DNA of 5,507 nt, taken from the NCBI GenBank assembly GCA_003514305.1, contig DORE01000205.1:22803-28309 (forward strand), given 5' to 3'. The notes beneath the pieces are model-generated. The model was given only the letters and a program-made list of their open reading frames with translations, was not told where the DNA came from and did no database searches. Both the position numbers and the translations under genes were made by a program. The stretch comes from Gammaproteobacteria bacterium. GTDB taxonomy: Bacteria > Pseudomonadota > Gammaproteobacteria > Pseudomonadales > Pseudohongiellaceae. Shown here in pieces: positions 1-5,507 of the stretch (within the stretch, counting starts at the first letter, position 1; every line of letters starts with the position of its first letter).

Positions 1-1448
1 GGAGCCAGCACATCTGGCAAAGCTACAAGTTCGCTGCACATGCTTGCCATGGGATAGGCACAATAGTCTGCCGCATAGAAGGCTCCGGGTCGGTAGTTGC
101 CACTTGCACCGACACCACCAAATGGAGCAGCTCCACTGGCCCCGGTGAGTGGCCGGTTGAGATTAACGATCCCAGCCCGAATACCGCGTTTAAAATGATC
201 CCAAGCCTCACTATCATCACTAAGCAAACCAGCAGCTAGGCCATAGCGCGTGTTGTTCGCAGCTTCTATCGCTTCTTCAAGGGTATCCACCCACTCGAGT
301 TGTAGTAGAGGGCCAAAACACTCTTCGTCGCTGCGTGTTTTCATTGCTGTTACGTCTATCAAGCCGGGCAGCAGTAAGGCCTTAGCCGCATCAGGTCGCT
401 CAACAGGCTTGAGCACCGTTGCGCCACCATGCTTGAGCTCCGCAAAGAAAGACAATACATGATCGGCCGCTTTATTAGAGACAACTGGTCCCATAAAGCA
501 GTTATCATCATATCCGACTCTAATTCTTTCAATCGCCGACACGAGAGCAGACACTAGCGCCTCATTTTTGAGTGATCGCAAAGCAATCAGACGTCTGGCG
601 CAGGTACAACGCTGTCCAGCAGAAATAAATGCCGATTGAATTATGGTGTAGGCCGCGGCCTTCAAGTTTTCGACTTTGTCCACAATCAACGGATTATTGC
701 CGCCCATCTCAAGTGCCAGCATCTTTTCAGGGTGGCCGCCAAACGCCTTGTGGATTGCGTGCCCTGTCCGAGAACTGCCTGTGAATAGCAAACCGTCTAT
801 ATCATTAACACTAGACAGCAACTGCCCCGTGCCCATCCCACCCTGAACCAGATTAACGACGCCCTCAGGGAGCCCCGCGCCAACCCAGCATTGGACCATC
901 CGCTCCCCAAAAAGCGGCGTCAATTCAGAAGGTTTGAAAACTATGGTGTTTCCGGCCAGCAAAGCGGGAATGATATGACCATTGGGTAAGTGCCCGGGGA
1001 AATTATATGGACCCAGGACAGCAAAAACACCAATGGGACGATGAGTCAGGGCGAGCTGAAATCCTCCCGTTTTCGAGCCATGCTGGCCAGTGCGTTCTTC
1101 ATAGGCTTTTTTCGATACCGCTGCCTTGGCAATCATCGTGCTGATCTCTGTTTTACTTTCCCAGAGCGGTTTGCCTGTCTCTTCATGAATAATAGCCGCC
1201 AACTCATCTTGCTGCGCTTCAATCTGCTCGACAAAACGATGCACATAAGTTTCTCGCTCGGCGAAGCTTAGGCGGCGCCATTCAGAAAATGCCTCACGGG
1301 CCGCATTCACAGCTTGATAAACCTGATCTGGCCCGGCAGCTGGTCCCTCCCACAAGACCTCGCCAGTAATTGGGCTCAGCGATTCGAACATATGCGTCCC
1401 GCCTTTAATCCACTCACCGCCAAAGAAATGTTTCTGCTTAAGTGTCAT
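1..1448 (-). CDS. astD: N-succinylglutamate 5-semialdehyde dehydrogenase AstD (3' end cut by window edge)
   Basis: Fourth enzyme of the AST pathway: NAD(P)-dependent oxidation of N-succinylglutamate semialdehyde to N-succinylglutamate in the cytoplasm. I translated 482 codons without a stop from the ATG at 1446-1448 to the left edge; family members have about 485-495 residues, so only a few are missing. Visible aldehyde dehydrogenase motifs are PYNFPGHLPNGH with Asn149, FTGSSRTG (222-229) for the nucleotide, LEMGGNNP with general base Glu247, and SAGQRCTCARR with catalytic Cys281. The C-terminal stretch PFGGVGASGNYRPGAFYAADY followed by PMASM is characteristic of AstD rather than of generic aldehyde dehydrogenases. 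The start is supported by AGGA (1458-1461) nine bases upstream. The first 11 bases overlap the end of astA in another frame, so translation is probably coupled. The paralogue class (AstD versus other ALDHs) is secure; coenzyme preference is not readable here. Confidence 0.96.
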   Translation of the reverse strand, partial: MTLKQKHFFGGEWIKGGTHMFESLSPITGEVLWEGPAAGPDQVYQAVNAAREAFSEWRRLSFAERETYVHRFVEQIEAQQDELAAIIHEETGKPLWESKTEISTMIAKAAVSKKAYEERTGQHGSKTGGFQLALTHRPIGVFAVLGPYNFPGHLPNGHIIPALLAGNTIVFKPSELTPLFGERMVQCWVGAGLPEGVVNLVQGGMGTGQLLSSVNDIDGLLFTGSSRTGHAIHKAFGGHPEKMLALEMGGNNPLIVDKVENLKAAAYTIIQSAFISAGQRCTCARRLIALRSLKNEALVSALVSAIERIRVGYDDNCFMGPVVSNKAADHVLSFFAELKHGGATVLKPVERPDAAKALLLPGLIDVTAMKTRSDEECFGPLLQLEWVDTLEEAIEAANNTRYGLAAGLLSDDSEAWDHFKRGIRAGIVNLNRPLTGASGAAPFGGVGASGNYRPGAFYAADYCAYPMASMCSELVALPDVLA

Positions 1449-2490
1449 CTTTATTAGTCCTGATTTCGAGAATTCGGATCTGATCACCCGGCTCTACTTT
1501 AATCAAATTCGCCGCAGAAGGAGACATAACAATCCCTCCTTTGTAAAATTTCACTGAGGCGAGGGTTAGGCGATAATTCGCAAGTTTGCAGTTACTTACC
1601 AAACATATCGCGTCGGCTTTACCTCGAACGAGATTAGAAGTGCTCAGGGAATGTAGTTTCATGCCACGACTGTTTCGCATCGAGGCAATATGCTCCCGGC
1701 GACATTCCATTACCGGACCCGCGTCAAAAATGTCGACCGTCCCGCTGTACTTGAAGCCTTCTTTTTCGAGGAGGGTTTTAGCGGGCGCCGCTTCATCGTG
1801 AGGTTTGCCAAGCACGGATACAGCCTCATCGGGCAGTAGCTCAAGATAGACTGGAAATCTTGGCATCAGATCTGAAATGAACTGCGAGCCATTAACTGCA
1901 CTAATGAAATCCGCCCTGGCAAATGGTAAGTTGAAAAATTTTCTACCGAGGTGTTCCCAAAATGGGGATTTCTCCGATTCATCTAACCAACCGCGAATTT
2001 CCGCAAAGACAACATTACTGAAGCGTTCCGGAAAATCGCTCATGAACAGGAATCGACAGCGGGATAACATTTGTCCGGCGTATTTACTGCGGAATTCGGG
2101 CAACAAGAATAAAGAAACCAATTCGGTCTCGCCCGTAAAGTCATTCACCAAGTTCAACAAGTTACTAGTTATCTTGATACCCAGCGCCTCGGACACCTTA
2201 AAGTCTTTACTCAACTTATAACTGTAGAAGGGCCGAGTGAGACCTACTCCGGCAACAATACCTGCTGTGCCCACGATACGCCCAGAATCGACGTCTTCCA
2301 TAACCATAAGATAGACACTTTCAAGCGACGGGTCAGGCGAGTCCGCCAGGCTAGCCTCTACCGCTTTCAGTTTTTTAACCCAGGTGCTTTCTTCGAAAGG
2401 CATGGAAGTCATGCCGGGCGGCAAAGCCGCCGACAGTTGCATCAGCTCTTTTAGGTCCGCAGCTTTAGCGCTACGGATTAACATTGTCAT
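1438..2490 (-). CDS. astA: Arginine N-succinyltransferase AstA
   Basis: Committing step of the AST pathway: transfers succinyl from succinyl-CoA to the alpha-amino group of L-arginine, in the cytoplasm. The 350-residue protein matches the usual length of about 340-350. Family-typical segments are an N-terminal GNAT-like start (LIRSAKAADLKELMQLS, 4-20), GETELVSLFLLPEFR (120-134), AEIRG (163-167), SPFWEHLGRKFFNLPFARAD (175-194), LMPRFPVY (208-215) and DIFDAGPVMEC (253-263). The first ATG (2488-2490) is preferred over the ATG two codons later, because AGGA at 2500-2503 lies nine bases before it, the same spacing as for astD. It sits 40 bases after astC and overlaps astD by 11 bases. Pseudomonads encode two adjacent AstA-type subunits (AruF, AruG), whereas only one is present here, as in enterics and Vibrio/Shewanella. 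No frameshift or missing block is apparent. Confidence 0.95.
   Translation of the reverse strand: MTMLIRSAKAADLKELMQLSAALPPGMTSMPFEESTWVKKLKAVEASLADSPDPSLESVYLMVMEDVDSGRIVGTAGIVAGVGLTRPFYSYKLSKDFKVSEALGIKITSNLLNLVNDFTGETELVSLFLLPEFRSKYAGQMLSRCRFLFMSDFPERFSNVVFAEIRGWLDESEKSPFWEHLGRKFFNLPFARADFISAVNGSQFISDLMPRFPVYLELLPDEAVSVLGKPHDEAAPAKTLLEKEGFKYSGTVDIFDAGPVMECRREHIASMRNSRGMKLHSLSTSNLVRGKADAICLVSNCKLANYRLTLASVKFYKGGIVMSPSAANLIKVEPGDQIRILEIRTNKDDT
1458..1461 (-). promoter_or_regulatory. astD ribosome binding site inside astA
   Basis: AGGA on the minus strand lies within the last codons of astA and nine bases before the astD ATG. This supports the 11-base gene overlap as real and not an artefact of choosing too early a start. 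Confidence 0.6.
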
Positions 2491-2493
2491 AAT

Positions 2494-2510
2494 GCTCAGT
2501 CCTCTGGAGC
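2494..2510 (-). promoter_or_regulatory. Hairpin presenting the astA Shine-Dalgarno in its loop
   Basis: In the astC-astA gap, the minus-strand transcript contains GCTCCAG (2504-2510), AGGA (2500-2503) and CTGAGC (2494-2499). These can fold into a six-pair stem with one bulged C and an AGGA tetraloop. AGGA is the astA ribosome binding site, nine bases before its ATG. The fold could tune astA translation relative to astC. The pairing is read from sequence; its stability and effect are untested. Confidence 0.4.
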
Positions 2511-2530
2511 AAATTTACGCTTATGGGCTG

Positions 2531-3748
2531 CTACAATCTCCGTACTTCATTTCTGAGAATGTTGAGCGCTTGAGCAACATGCTCGTCAGAAACATTCAGC
2601 GGCGGCAAGAGTCGAATCATATTGTCGCCTGCCCTGCCAACCAACAGCTTGCTCTGACGGAGCGCTGTCATCACTTCAACGTTGGGAATTTCACATCTGG
2701 CTCCGATCATTAACCCCAGTCCGGTGACCTTTGAAAGGACTGCAGGGCACTCACTCACAAGCTCTTCTAAGCCAATCCGCAATGTGTCGGCCTGCTTTCT
2801 CACGTTTTCTAATAGGCCTGGCTCAAGAACCAAATCAAGCACTGCATTGCCAACCGCTGCCGCCAGAGGGTTCCCACCAAAAGTGCTGCCGTGTGTGCCT
2901 ACCACCATATGTTGGCCGACTTTCTCCGACACAAGGCAAGCTCCGATCGGGAAGCCCCCGCCCAACCCCTTAGCGGAAGCCAAGATGTCCGGCTCGATGC
3001 CAAAAGTCTCATACGCGAACAGATCGCCACTGCGCCCAACCCCGCACTGCACTTCATCCAATATCAGCAACAGGCTCCTGGCATCACATACCTGCCTTAT
3101 ATGATGAAGCATCTCTCGAGTAAGAGGCCGAATGCCCCCTTCACCCTGCACGGTTTCGACTATTACTCCCGCTGTCTCTTCATGTATAACCTCATCCAGA
3201 GCAGCCATATCACCCCATGGTATATGGTCGAATCCGTGATCAGTGGGCGCGAAATTCTGCACGTAAGAGGGGTTCCCAGAAGCCGCAACTGCTGCGATAG
3301 TCCGGCCATGAAAACTGTCACTCATGCCAATAATCCGATGACGCTCAGGCTTGCCTATTGCGGCTTGGTAACCTCTTACTGCCTTGATGCTTGCCTCAAT
3401 AGCTTCAGTGCCAGAATTCGCAAAAAAAATTCGATCGGCAAAGCTGGCCGCCGCAAGCCTCTTGGCTAATTTCTCTGCTTCGGGAACACGAAATACATTG
3501 GACACATGCCACAGCTTTTTCGACTGCGTGCTAAGCGCATCGACTAAATGAGGGTGAGCATGGCCGAAGGCAGTCACAGCTATTCCGCTCAAAAAGTCGA
3601 GGTAAATATCGCCAGTATCAGTGTAAAGCTCGGTACCTGAGCCGTGCGTGAATACTAGATCCTGCGGCGGGCTATAATTTGGCCACAGCGCGTCACGCTC
3701 ATTGAATGGAGCACTTGCGCTTGAATCACTTTGCGTAGCAACTTGCAT
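2531..3748 (-). CDS. astC: Succinylornithine/acetylornithine aminotransferase AstC
   Basis: PLP-dependent class III aminotransferase. In the AST pathway it moves the delta-amino group of N-succinylornithine to 2-oxoglutarate, giving succinylglutamate semialdehyde and glutamate; close relatives (ArgD, AruC) also act on acetylornithine. The protein has 405 residues, the normal size. It shows YLDFLSGIAVTAFGHAHP (49-66), HVSNVF (81-86), the phosphate-binding NSGTEAIEASIKAVR (111-125), QGEGGI (201-206), LDEVQCGVGRSG with Asp231 contacting the PLP pyridine nitrogen, and SAKGLGGGFPIGA with the Schiff-base Lys260, then GTHGSTFGGNPLA (284-296). The start at 3748 has a strong GGAGGG (3755-3760) six bases upstream. 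It is first in an operon with astA and astD, which favours the catabolic AstC role over biosynthetic ArgD. Sequence alone cannot exclude that it serves both pathways. The stop is TAG. Confidence 0.95.
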   Translation of the reverse strand: MQVATQSDSSASAPFNERDALWPNYSPPQDLVFTHGSGTELYTDTGDIYLDFLSGIAVTAFGHAHPHLVDALSTQSKKLWHVSNVFRVPEAEKLAKRLAAASFADRIFFANSGTEAIEASIKAVRGYQAAIGKPERHRIIGMSDSFHGRTIAAVAASGNPSYVQNFAPTDHGFDHIPWGDMAALDEVIHEETAGVIVETVQGEGGIRPLTREMLHHIRQVCDARSLLLILDEVQCGVGRSGDLFAYETFGIEPDILASAKGLGGGFPIGACLVSEKVGQHMVVGTHGSTFGGNPLAAAVGNAVLDLVLEPGLLENVRKQADTLRIGLEELVSECPAVLSKVTGLGLMIGARCEIPNVEVMTALRQSKLLVGRAGDNMIRLLPPLNVSDEHVAQALNILRNEVRRL

Positions 3749-3762
3749 GGTGGACCCTCCAT
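3747..3762 (-). promoter_or_regulatory. astC ribosome binding site and start within an imperfect palindrome
   Basis: GGAGGG (3755-3760, minus strand) lies six bases before the astC ATG and fixes this start. The 16 bases from 3747 to 3762 form an imperfect palindrome (ATGGAGG against CCACCAT, 6 of 8 pairs). In RNA only a short ATGG/CCAT stem could form, so strong masking of the site is unlikely. Confidence 0.6.
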
Positions 3763-3826
3763 CGAATTTCCTTAGGGACGTAGCGTATCAGACCCCCCGC
3801 CGAAAGAGATATTGTGTTTTTACATC

Positions 3827-3856
3827 ATGATAAACAAGCTGTTTTCATTCAAGCAA
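3827..3856 (-). promoter_or_regulatory. Candidate sigma-70 promoter for astCAD
   Basis: On the minus strand, TTGCTT (3851-3856) and TATCAT (3827-3832) are separated by 18 bases, predicting a start near 3820 and an untranslated leader of about 72 bases before astC. The -35 box is a moderate match and abuts the 25-bp palindrome at 3856-3880, as expected for an activator-dependent promoter. An alternative pairing in the same stretch is TTGTTT with CAATAT at 17 bases. This is an inference from motif matching only. Confidence 0.45.
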
Positions 3857-3871
3857 TAAACCGAATAATAT
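3842..3871 (+). promoter_or_regulatory. Candidate sigma-70 promoter for the Lrp-family gene
   Basis: TTTTCA (3842-3847) and TAATAT (3866-3871) are separated by 18 bases, predicting a start near 3878. This leaves a leader of about 16 bases to the ATG at 3894 or about 49 bases to the GTG at 3927. The -10 box lies inside the palindrome at 3856-3880, so a protein bound there would be expected to block this promoter. It also overlaps the proposed astC promoter on the other strand. Confidence 0.45.
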
Positions 3872-3880
3872 TTGGCTTAT
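3856..3880. promoter_or_regulatory. 25-bp near-perfect palindrome, probable operator
   Basis: The left arm ATAAACCGAATA (3856-3867) and right arm TATTTGGCTTAT (3869-3880) are inverted copies with 10 of 12 pairs matched around a central A (3868). The mismatches are 3860/3876 and 3863/3873. It is AT-rich and lies between the divergent astC and Lrp-family genes, consistent with a dimeric Lrp/AsnC regulator site. A further ATAAAC half-site copy occurs 26 bases to the left at 3830-3835. The palindrome itself is read directly; that it is bound by the adjacent regulator is inference. Confidence 0.6.
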
Positions 3881-3893
3881 GTGATTAGGCAAC

Positions 3894-4430
3894 ATGCGGT
3901 TTCCATCGACAGTGAGGCTGACAACAGTGAAGAGATCTAAATTGGACAAAATTGATATGCGTATTCTGCAGATCTTGCAGAGAGAGGCTCGCATTACTAA
4001 CCAGAATCTGGCAGAGCAGGTTAATCTGTCGCCTAGTTCATGTCTCCAAAGAGTTCGCAGACTAGAGCAGGCTGAAGTTATCTCGTCATATCAGGCTCAT
4101 CTCAATCTTGCCAGCATTGCCCGTCACATAATCTGTCTGGCAACAGTCTCCGTTAAGAACCACACCCAAGAAGAATTCAACGCGTTTGAGACCGTGATAG
4201 CGTCAATCCCGGAAGTGGTCGAATGCTATACGGTGAGCGGCGAGTCAGACTTTCTGATGAAGATTATCTGTGCGGACATGAAGCGCTACGTGGAAATCAA
4301 CGAACAGCTAGTCGGAAATAGCCGCTACCAGGCCACCATCAATTCCTATGTGGTCATGAAAGAGAACAAACCATTCGGTGGAGTCGACCTGGTCACGCTT
4401 GATGACAACTCAGAACAAAGGGGCGCATAA
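3894..4430 (+). CDS. Lrp/AsnC-family transcriptional regulator, divergent from the ast operon
   Basis: DNA-binding regulator of the feast/famine family. Residues 17-72 form the N-terminal winged helix-turn-helix: LDKIDMRILQILQREARITN is followed by LAEQVNLSPSSCLQRVRRLEQAEVI in two short blocks, with recognition-helix residues around 46-57. The rest is the RAM ligand-binding/oligomerisation domain, including VVECYTVSGESDFLMKI (108-124) and MKRYVEINEQLVG (129-141). Length is 178 residues from the ATG at 3894. A GTG at 3927 would give 167 residues; it has GAGG (3914-3917) nine bases upstream, while the ATG has only a weak AGG four bases away, and family homology begins just after the GTG. The true start may therefore be 3927. 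It is transcribed away from astC across a short AT-rich spacer, so regulation of astCAD with arginine or a related amino acid as ligand is a reasonable inference. It is not a recognised ArgR. Family assignment is firm; target and ligand are inferred. Confidence 0.9.
   Translation: MRFPSTVRLTTVKRSKLDKIDMRILQILQREARITNQNLAEQVNLSPSSCLQRVRRLEQAEVISSYQAHLNLASIARHIICLATVSVKNHTQEEFNAFETVIASIPEVVECYTVSGESDFLMKIICADMKRYVEINEQLVGNSRYQATINSYVVMKENKPFGGVDLVTLDDNSEQRGA
3914..3917 (+). promoter_or_regulatory. Possible ribosome binding site for the GTG start of the Lrp-family gene
   Basis: GAGG lies nine bases before the GTG at 3927-3929, matching the spacing used by astA and astD. It competes with the weaker AGG (3887-3889) only four bases before the ATG at 3894, and favours the shorter protein. 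Confidence 0.4.
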
Positions 4431-4489
4431 AAAATTTGCTCTCCGCAATCATGCTCGGAAATCGTCCAATCCCTGAACCACTGGACTGC

Positions 4490-4512
4490 AAAAGCGAACA
4501 GTTCTTGTCGCT
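4490..4512 (-). terminator. Candidate intrinsic terminator of the hydroxy-acid dehydrogenase gene
   Basis: On the minus strand, AGCGACA (4506-4512) pairs with TGTTCGCT (4493-4500), giving a seven-pair stem with one bulged T and a five-base loop. It is followed by a short TTTT run (4490-4493), 11 bases past the TAA stop. The U-tract is short, so efficiency is uncertain. No clear terminator is seen on the plus strand for the converging Lrp-family gene. Confidence 0.4.
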
Positions 4513-4523
4513 CGCCAGCTTAT

Positions 4524-5507
4524 TTAGCAGTGAAGCTTGCTGCGATCTAGCTGCTGCAGCGAAGAACAACCCATTAGAACCATATCTCGCTCAATTTCTT
4601 CGCGCAGGCGCGTGAGTGCCCGATCTACGCCGGCATAGCCGCCTGCCGCAACGGCATAGAGATACCCGCGACCGATCATGCAGGCTGTCGCACCCATGGC
4701 GAGTGCCTTAAGTACGTGTGTGCCTCTCCTCACGCCACCATCAACAATAACCTCAATCTGGTCTCCCACAGCGTCAACAATAGGCCCTAGTTGGTCGAAA
4801 GGTGCCGTTGAGCCATCCAACTGGCGACCGCCATGATTCGAAATCATGACCGCACTAGCACCGATATCAACTGCCCTTTTTGCATCTTCGACAGACATCA
4901 CGCCCTTGATGGCAAATGGCTTACCCCAGCGATTGATGGCTTCTGCTGCATCTTTCCAGGTGATCGAGCGATCAAACTGGCTGTTCATATAGCCAACCAC
5001 AGAAGTCAGCTTGCCCGTGCCTTCCGAGATTTTCCCCGCCACATTAGCAAGCTCAAACTTTCTCCTCAGCAGATAGTTCAGGCTCCAGCTGGGATGAGTG
5101 GCAAAACTGAACAGACTATTCAGAGAAAATTTTGGAGGGATTACCATGCCCGTATATAAGTCTTTCTCTCTGTTACCAGCTACAAGCGTATCAACTGTCA
5201 GGCAAATCGCGGAAAATTCCGCCTCCTTGCAGCGCTCGATGAAATCCCAGCTCATGCCTCGATCTTTGTGTATGTAAAGCTGAAAGCATTTTGGTCCGGT
5301 TGTCGCGCTACCCACTTCTTCAATGCTTGTGGTCGACAACGAGGACAAACTGTACATCGTTCGATGCTCGTGGGCCGCTCGGGCGACAGCTAGTTCCCCT
5401 TCGTGGTGGAACAATCGCGTCATCGCGGTCGGTGAACAGAACACTGGCCAGTCGATTTTCTGCCCCAGCACCTCAGTGCGCAAATCCATATTAGAGAGAT
5501 CAGCAAG
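4524..5507 (-). CDS. FMN-dependent alpha-hydroxy acid dehydrogenase/oxidase (5' end cut by window edge)
   Basis: Oxidises a 2-hydroxy acid, such as L-lactate, glycolate or mandelate, to the 2-keto acid using FMN, in a TIM-barrel fold. The frame stays open to the right edge, with LADLSN coded before the first visible Met (5487-5489). That Met is internal, because the family usually has about 50-60 more residues in front (DLS-x-MDLRTEVLG is a conserved interior segment). Numbering from that Met: SPTAMTRLFHHEGE (19-32), QLYIHKDR with active-site Tyr72 (70-77), LTVD (97-100), GNREKD with Arg107, Lys195 in FAIKG, SNHGGRQLDG with catalytic His219 and Arg222 (217-226), and the FMN-phosphate loop DGGVRRG (250-256) with MIGRGYLYA (271-279). 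The GNRE-type loop resembles glycolate oxidase/mandelate dehydrogenase members more than E. coli LldD, so the substrate is uncertain. It converges with the Lrp-family gene. Its true promoter and start lie outside the window. Confidence 0.92.
   Translation of the reverse strand, partial: LADLSNMDLRTEVLGQKIDWPVFCSPTAMTRLFHHEGELAVARAAHEHRTMYSLSSLSTTSIEEVGSATTGPKCFQLYIHKDRGMSWDFIERCKEAEFSAICLTVDTLVAGNREKDLYTGMVIPPKFSLNSLFSFATHPSWSLNYLLRRKFELANVAGKISEGTGKLTSVVGYMNSQFDRSITWKDAAEAINRWGKPFAIKGVMSVEDAKRAVDIGASAVMISNHGGRQLDGSTAPFDQLGPIVDAVGDQIEVIVDGGVRRGTHVLKALAMGATACMIGRGYLYAVAAGGYAGVDRALTRLREEIERDMVLMGCSSLQQLDRSKLHC

Noticed and set aside
990..1271. 93-residue plus-strand open frame
   Set aside because: It is antisense to astD, whose minus-strand frame shows intact family motifs through the same stretch.
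1877..2221. 114-residue plus-strand open frame
   Set aside because: It is antisense to astA and has no family features.
2384..2713. 109-residue plus-strand open frame spanning the astA-astC junction
   Set aside because: It covers the start of astA and the end of astC on the other strand and shows no domain; it is chance coding across a short gap.
2891..3469. 192-residue open frame on the plus strand opposite astC
   Set aside because: It lies entirely antisense to a well-supported class III aminotransferase, has no recognisable domain, and its composition follows from the opposite reading frame.
3812..3837. Loose TTGT...ACAA inverted repeat around ATCATGAT
   Set aside because: Only 7 of 13 pairs match, much weaker than the 3856-3880 palindrome, so it is not called as an operator.
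3749..3893. ArgR-type box in the divergent promoter region
   Set aside because: I found only isolated TGAAT-like half-matches, with no paired ARG box and no TGTCGC-type Pseudomonas ArgR half-sites.
4464..4486. GTCCA/TGGAC inverted repeat as a terminator for the Lrp-family gene
   Set aside because: The stem is only five pairs with a 13-base loop and no T-run follows on the plus strand.
1..5507. CRISPR array, insertion sequence, tRNA, defence or other exotic system
   Set aside because: Nearly all bases are accounted for by five conventional genes; no phased repeats, transposase motifs or terminal inverted repeats were seen.

Overview
The window looks like chromosomal DNA of a gammaproteobacterium with mid-range GC (not computed), probably a marine or environmental lineage rather than an enteric. 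The evidence is a compact arginine succinyltransferase (AST) operon in the order astC-astA-astD. A single astA is present, instead of the tandem aruF/aruG pair of Pseudomonas. I cannot name the genus.

Minus strand, positions 1-3748: three genes are read right to left. They are astC (succinylornithine/acetylornithine aminotransferase), astA (arginine N-succinyltransferase) and astD (succinylglutamate semialdehyde dehydrogenase). astC and astA are 40 bases apart, and astA and astD overlap by 11 bases. astD runs off the left edge with only a few C-terminal residues missing. These are steps 1, 3 and 4 of the pathway that converts arginine to glutamate and succinate. The hydrolases AstB (step 2) and AstE (step 5) are not in the window and may lie beyond the left edge.

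Positions 3749-3893 hold a short AT-rich divergent promoter region. It contains a 25-bp near-perfect palindrome, with 10 of 12 arm pairs matched. The palindrome sits directly upstream of a proposed astC promoter and covers the proposed -10 box of the divergent gene. That gene, read rightward at 3894-4430, encodes an Lrp/AsnC-family regulator. The layout suggests a local regulator that controls the ast operon and itself from one shared site.

Positions 4431-4523 are a short convergent gap with a possible terminator for the gene on the right. At 4524-5507, on the minus strand, is most of an FMN-dependent 2-hydroxy acid dehydrogenase/oxidase (LldD/glycolate oxidase/mandelate dehydrogenase family). 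Its N-terminus lies beyond the right edge.

I see no mobile element, CRISPR array, tRNA or rRNA. The protein-coding content is ordinary amino-acid and hydroxy-acid catabolism. The parts most worth checking are regulatory: the divergent operator and a hairpin that places the astA ribosome binding site in its loop.
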